Source of the DNA: Flammulina velutipes | Taxonomy: Eukaryota; Basidiomycota; Agaricomycetes; Agaricales; Physalacriaceae | Length of the DNA stretch: 64,000 nucleotides | Reading direction: 5' to 3' | NCBI GenBank assembly: GCA_011800155.1 | Contig: CM022371.1 | Location: forward strand, 3,162,001-3,226,000 | Shown: positions 60,363-64,000 of the stretch, piece after piece | Position numbering within the stretch: the stretch's first letter is position 1 | Layout: every line of letters starts with the position of its first letter | Program-made: the position numbers and the translations under genes | The notes under the pieces: generated by a model | What the model saw: the letters and a program-made list of their open reading frames with translations, nothing else | Told to the model about the DNA's origin: nothing | Database searches by the model: none

Positions 60363-62542
60363 CTATGGACACAAATCTTGGTGGAACTCGCACGGCATTG
60401 TCCCAATAGCGATACCCTGTCCATTCTCAACAGACCTCATCTTCATCTCGTTCTGCTCGCCCATAAGTACCATGATCATAGACTGGCCGCTTTCGTCTTT
60501 GTGATGGTAGTCGCCGCATATCCCTTCTCCAAAAGGGTGGGGAAAGAAGTGATCGTCCTCCTGTTCTTCTCGAAGAAAAGGGTGGTACAACGCTGCCCGA
60601 GGGGTGAGACGATAAATAGACTGTGGATGCAGAAGACCTTTGAGAAGATCAAAGGCAGAATCGAGGTCCTTCAGATGTTCACGTTTTGAAGTAGACGTAG
60701 TAGCATGAGGGAACCAGTTTGGATTGGCCGCTGGCGGTTCTTCGAGGGTCTCATTTTGTCTAGAACAAAACGTTCGCCAGGTGGTTCCCTCTTTAGTGAG
60801 CGCGGGTACATTTGATGAAAAAGTCCTGTCTTTATGATCGGTCAACTTTGGAATGTTGCCTAGGGAAGCGAGCTTACTATGCAACGTCGCGACCTTTTCC
60901 ATTTCCTTCAGCCCGACGAGCACTGCAATCTCCATGAGGGCTTCAACGTCGTCATTGGACTGAAATAACGGAAACTTTCGACTCAGGAAGAAGAGCAGGA
61001 TTACACCAGCGGACCAGACGTCGATAGCTTGTATGAGAGTTGGTACTCTCGTAGAACATAATAGAAGAAACCTCACCTCCTGTCTGGTCCGAGCACTTGA
61101 AGAGAACTTCGGGTGCGCGGAAACCTCGAGTGCCTGCTCGGTTGGCTTTCGAATGGGGCCTGATACATGTCAGGACACGTACGCGAGAGCGCATAGATGA
61201 ACTTGCCGCATGTCGTTTGCACGGTAACCTACCCTGTCGGCTGGCATTCGATTCCTTTCCCGGGCCTCAAGTTGTAGTTTCTTTATTTCATCTACATCGT
61301 ATTCAGTTCGAGGTCGAAGAATTCCGTGAGGATGTTCGCGGTCGGCGGGTGTATGTAGACACAAGCTCGGACCCGAACGTTCCTCAATGCGCTAAGTACG
61401 CGTCAGAATAAAGTGCAGAGGAGCTTATGGATGCATACCGATGCCAAACCGAAATCGCATAAAGTCCCAATACCTGTTCTTGGGTCATAAAGGAAGTTGG
61501 CGGGCTTCACGTCGCGATGGATGATGCCTCGGGCATGGATATCTCGAAGAGCACGAAGCAAGCATCGAAAGTATGTCTTTATACCGGCTATGGGGAGCGA
61601 CGTGAAGAAATCCTGACGTAGATGATTACTTGTGTCCGTTCAATAGCAGAAGTCACTCACTCGGTAATCGTCATTCTTCTGGTAGGGCATGATAGCGACG
61701 ACCTGATCCTCGTTCCGGAATGCGGTTATTAGTTGAGAGACGTGCCTGCATGCTCTACAATCGTTCATGATAGCTATTTCGTTGCGAATACGCTCAGGAC
61801 TGCTGGTCACGTATATCCTCTTGATAGCGACATAGACTTTGCTAGTCCGCGGATGGGGAATGGATTGATAGTGCGCGGAAGATGCTGGAGGGTGATGACC
61901 GTGCCAAGCGTCGTTGAACCATTTGTGGTAGGACAGGTCGACAGCTTTGTATACCGAAGAGAACGTTCCAGTTCCGAGACGATCCAGTAGTTTATAATGA
62001 CGCGAGAGCTGGGGAATTTTCTGGTTGAGATCGTTTATCTCATCTTCTATCTCTCTGCGTTCTTGGGGGTCCTTGCTGGCGATGCCTCCATCCTCTGCCA
62101 TTGACGACAAGATCTCCAGCTCGTCTTCATCGGCATCAACATCCATCTCTTCGTCCCCTTGCCCGTCGCTATCTGCGTCCTCGGTCATCCTGTCCTCGGG
62201 GTCGCGGGCTCTCAACGTCAATTCGTCCTCGCTGTCCATCTCGTCATCCAAGTCGACATATTCCGGTCGGGGAACCATTCTGTTCGTTCGCGTCGGCGCC
62301 TTCTTGCCGTAATTTCTCTCTTGGTGAGCGAGTACGCCAGGAACTACTTCGCCAATATGCTTCCAGTAAGTGTTTTGTGCAGGATCGGCTGAAAACGCGG
62401 AGAGTTCGTCGTCTGATGATCGTTCTGCGTCGTGACGAGCACCCGCTTCAGTGACGGCTTTCTTGTAGGCAAAGTTTCGCGGGTCTGAGGATGTTGCTTC
62501 AAAGGGATTCGACGAATGTTGAGATATTAGGGCGGTGGTCAT
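60363..62542 (-). CDS. CDC7: Cdc7 (Hsk1)-type protein kinase
   Basis: Catalytic subunit of the Dbf4-dependent kinase, which phosphorylates Mcm2-7 to fire replication origins. Start MTTALISQHSSNPFEATSSD at 62542. N-terminus is acidic (DEEMDVDADEDELEILSS). Kinase: G-loop LLDRLGTGTFSSVYKAV, YVAIKRIYVTSSPERIRNEI, HVSQLITAFRNEDQVVAIMP, HRDVKPANFLYDP (catalytic Asp), TLCDFGLA, a long insert between DFG and the next block (HTPADREHPHGILRPRTEYD), ANRAGTRGFRAPEVLFKC and AIDVWSAGVILLFFLSRKFP. A second insert precedes LLKGLLHPQSIYRLTPRAAL. Both inserts are typical of Cdc7. Ends HQDLCP. Two ACGCGT boxes lie just upstream of the ATG. Confidence 0.93.
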
Positions 62543-62572
62543 GGTAAGTGGAGAACAACATCAATCAAAGAG

Positions 62573-62614
62573 ACGCGTCCTACGTTTTGAAATCACGTGT
62601 TGTTTAATACGCGT
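62573..62614 (-). promoter_or_regulatory. Two MCB-like (ACGCGT) sites upstream of CDC7
   Basis: ACGCGT at 62573-62578 and 62609-62614, 31-72 bp upstream of the CDC7 ATG, with CACGTG (62595 region) between them. ACGCGT is the MluI cell-cycle box bound by MBF at G1/S genes in yeasts. ACGCGT is fairly common in this window, so the assignment is tentative. Confidence 0.4.
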
Positions 62615-62765
62615 CGCGTCATGAGCTGCAGGTTCGTGATTCAACTTGCGCGTTACGACAATGAAAGACGATGAGATGAATGTGCAAGGTGATGGTACTA
62701 GTGTTCGTTTGTTTTACATGCTCAGATCTATGTTACGCTTAGCTAAGGCACTATCAGCATCCGAA

Positions 62766-64000
62766 TTAGACGCTGATGGATGCAAGCGCCTGCATTTCAC
62801 TACAGTCAATGTCAGCTGTAGAAGATCGACCATATGTGTAGTCACATACGCAGCAGTAAGACTAATGACAGTTCCGTGTCTGGGATCAGAAGGGAGCACA
62901 TAGTTCTCACTGTGTGTCCACACGCCTGATGTCAAGTTCCCTGTATACACTTGTGAGCAGAGATAATACTTATTGGACGAGGGAGACGTACTGGTTTCGT
63001 AAGGCAGATACCCTTGCTTTTCACCTGCGAGGTCCGCGATATCGTCGACCCAGACGTGGATGAGGGATGAATCCAAGTTGTTGACGAAACACAGTGGACC
63101 CTCGACTTGGCGGTGGTCATCCCATCCAACACCGTCAAAGACCACCTCCCATTCTCCGAACAAGCTCGCTGACCTTTCCTGGACTACCTTATCAAACGCC
63201 TTGCTGAAGCGGTGGTAGTAATTGGTGGCAGGATCAACGCAGACGCTAGTGTCGATGTTGTCCCCGCCTCGGTCAATCCATACCTCCGATTCGGTGAAAG
63301 TAACAAAGTCGGTGGTATTGGCATAGAGTTGCCGCGCATAGGACGCCCCCGTATGGTTTGTATCGGTCGATTCAAATAGCTTGCTAGCCCAGAACACAAC
63401 GAAGTGTTCAGCAATCGGATCCCACGCCGCTTCTGGTGCCCATGACATTCCTGCCTATTGGTGGAATTAAGAAAGAATACAACAGAAAAGACGTAGAAAG
63501 AACAAACCTCCGGTGGTGAAACTTTAACCAAACGCTCATCCGACCAGTTAATAAGATCTACCGACTCCCATACCGCAAGGTACTGACTTCCATGTCGTGA
63601 ATGGGTGTCCCATGATTTTCCGCTACCATATACCTTCAGATCCGTGGCGATAACATAAAAAACGCCCGTGGACGGATGCCTGATGATATACGGGTCCCGA
63701 ACGCCTTTGTCACCAAGAGTTGAATTCAACACAGGAAGACCGTTGTTCACAGTTTTCCAAGCACCGGGGGTGTTACCATCGCTTACGGCTGGCATTCTTT
63801 AGTTCTTTCCGTATTCCTTTGGATGTATCCGCTTACCAAAATAGATCTGTTCTCCTGCAGTGCCAGCTAACATTAGAACTGTGTGAAGAACATAGTTTCA
63901 CACGTACCATTGGCGTACTTTTCACCGATGAAGTATATGAAACCGTACCCCGCTAACTCATCACGAGCATGTGGTTGAGAATGAGAAGCCTGGGAAATTA
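62766..64000 (-). CDS. GH43-like glycosidase, 5' end outside window
   Basis: Glycoside hydrolase family 43-type five-bladed beta-propeller, acting on arabinan/xylan side chains; exact substrate unknown. Visible: ELAGYGFIYFIGEKYANG, then an 18-nt micro-exon (63837-63854, EQIYF), AVSDGNTPGAWKTVNNG, LNSTLGDKGVRDPYIIRHPS (Asp of the family RDP motif), GVFYVIATDLKVYG, YLAVWESVDLINWSDERLV, MSWAPEAAWDPIAEHFVVFW (WAPE), RQVEGPLCFVNN with the likely acid Glu, and HGTVISLTAA. A last intron (donor GTATGT) joins LTAA to EMQALASISV and TAA at 62768-62766; without it the frame reads into an unrelated tail. Signal peptide and start lie past 64000. Confidence 0.85.
63837..63854 (-). other. 18-nt micro-exon of GH43-like gene
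   Basis: Flanked on the coding strand by CTGCAG acceptor and GTAAGC donor. It restores YANG-EQIYFAVSDGN across three exons, which fits the family. Confidence 0.7.

Overview
This window is nuclear DNA of a filamentous basidiomycete fungus, most likely an Agaricomycete. The evidence is about 29 protein genes in 64 kb, nearly all cut by many 45-60 bp GT-AG introns, with overall best family matches to fungal proteins (Mgm101, Cdc14 of the septation initiation network, Coa3, Mss116-type helicase, Flc/TRP-like channel, CHY zinc-finger protein, basidiomycete-style P450). I cannot name the species. No virus, intact transposon, CRISPR array, rRNA gene or bacterial-type operon is visible.

Layout. 1-2.5 kb: 3' part of NOP14 (+). 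2.6-6.7 kb: divergent pair of a spliceosomal RBMX2/Ist3-like RRM protein (-) and poly(A) polymerase (+). 6.7-8.3 kb: gene-poor gap. 8.3-16.8 kb: three co-directional carbohydrate/redox genes (-): secreted GH3 beta-glucosidase, secreted berberine-bridge-like FAD oxidase, and an FAD D-lactate-dehydrogenase-like protein. 17-18.7 kb: CHY zinc-finger protein and a DsbA-like thioredoxin-fold protein (+). 18.9-22.2 kb: an unrecognised multi-exon protein (-) and an F-box-like protein (+). 22.5-31.5 kb: CNH-like protein (+), TRP-like membrane channel (-), Ser/Thr-rich protein (-), FAH-family hydrolase (-). 31.9-34.6 kb: MGM101 (-) and CDC14/SIN (+), divergent. 34.9-43 kb: coiled-coil protein (-), stomatin-like protein (-), COA3 (+), RRP7 (-). 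43.1-52.7 kb: a 9.6 kb neurofibromin/Ira-type RasGAP (+). 53-57 kb: DUF202 membrane protein (+), GRAM/WBP2-like protein with PPxY (-), an intron-containing tRNA-Arg (+), mitochondrial DEAD-box helicase (+). 57-64 kb: cytochrome P450 (-), CDC7 kinase (-), GH43 glycosidase (-, runs off the right edge).

Functionally most of the window is conserved housekeeping: ribosome biogenesis (NOP14, RRP7), mRNA processing (RBMX2, PAP1), mitochondrial maintenance (MGM101, COA3, stomatin, MSS116-like), cell cycle (CDC14, CDC7) and Ras signalling (NF1/Ira). The accessory, plant-cell-wall or secondary-metabolism type genes are GH3, the FAD oxidase, P450 and GH43. I found no convincing new system. The most useful observations are very short 5' coding exons, an 18-nt micro-exon, a GC-AG intron whose use is required by the reading frame, a DEVD variant in a DEAD-box enzyme, and some structured intergenic DNA.
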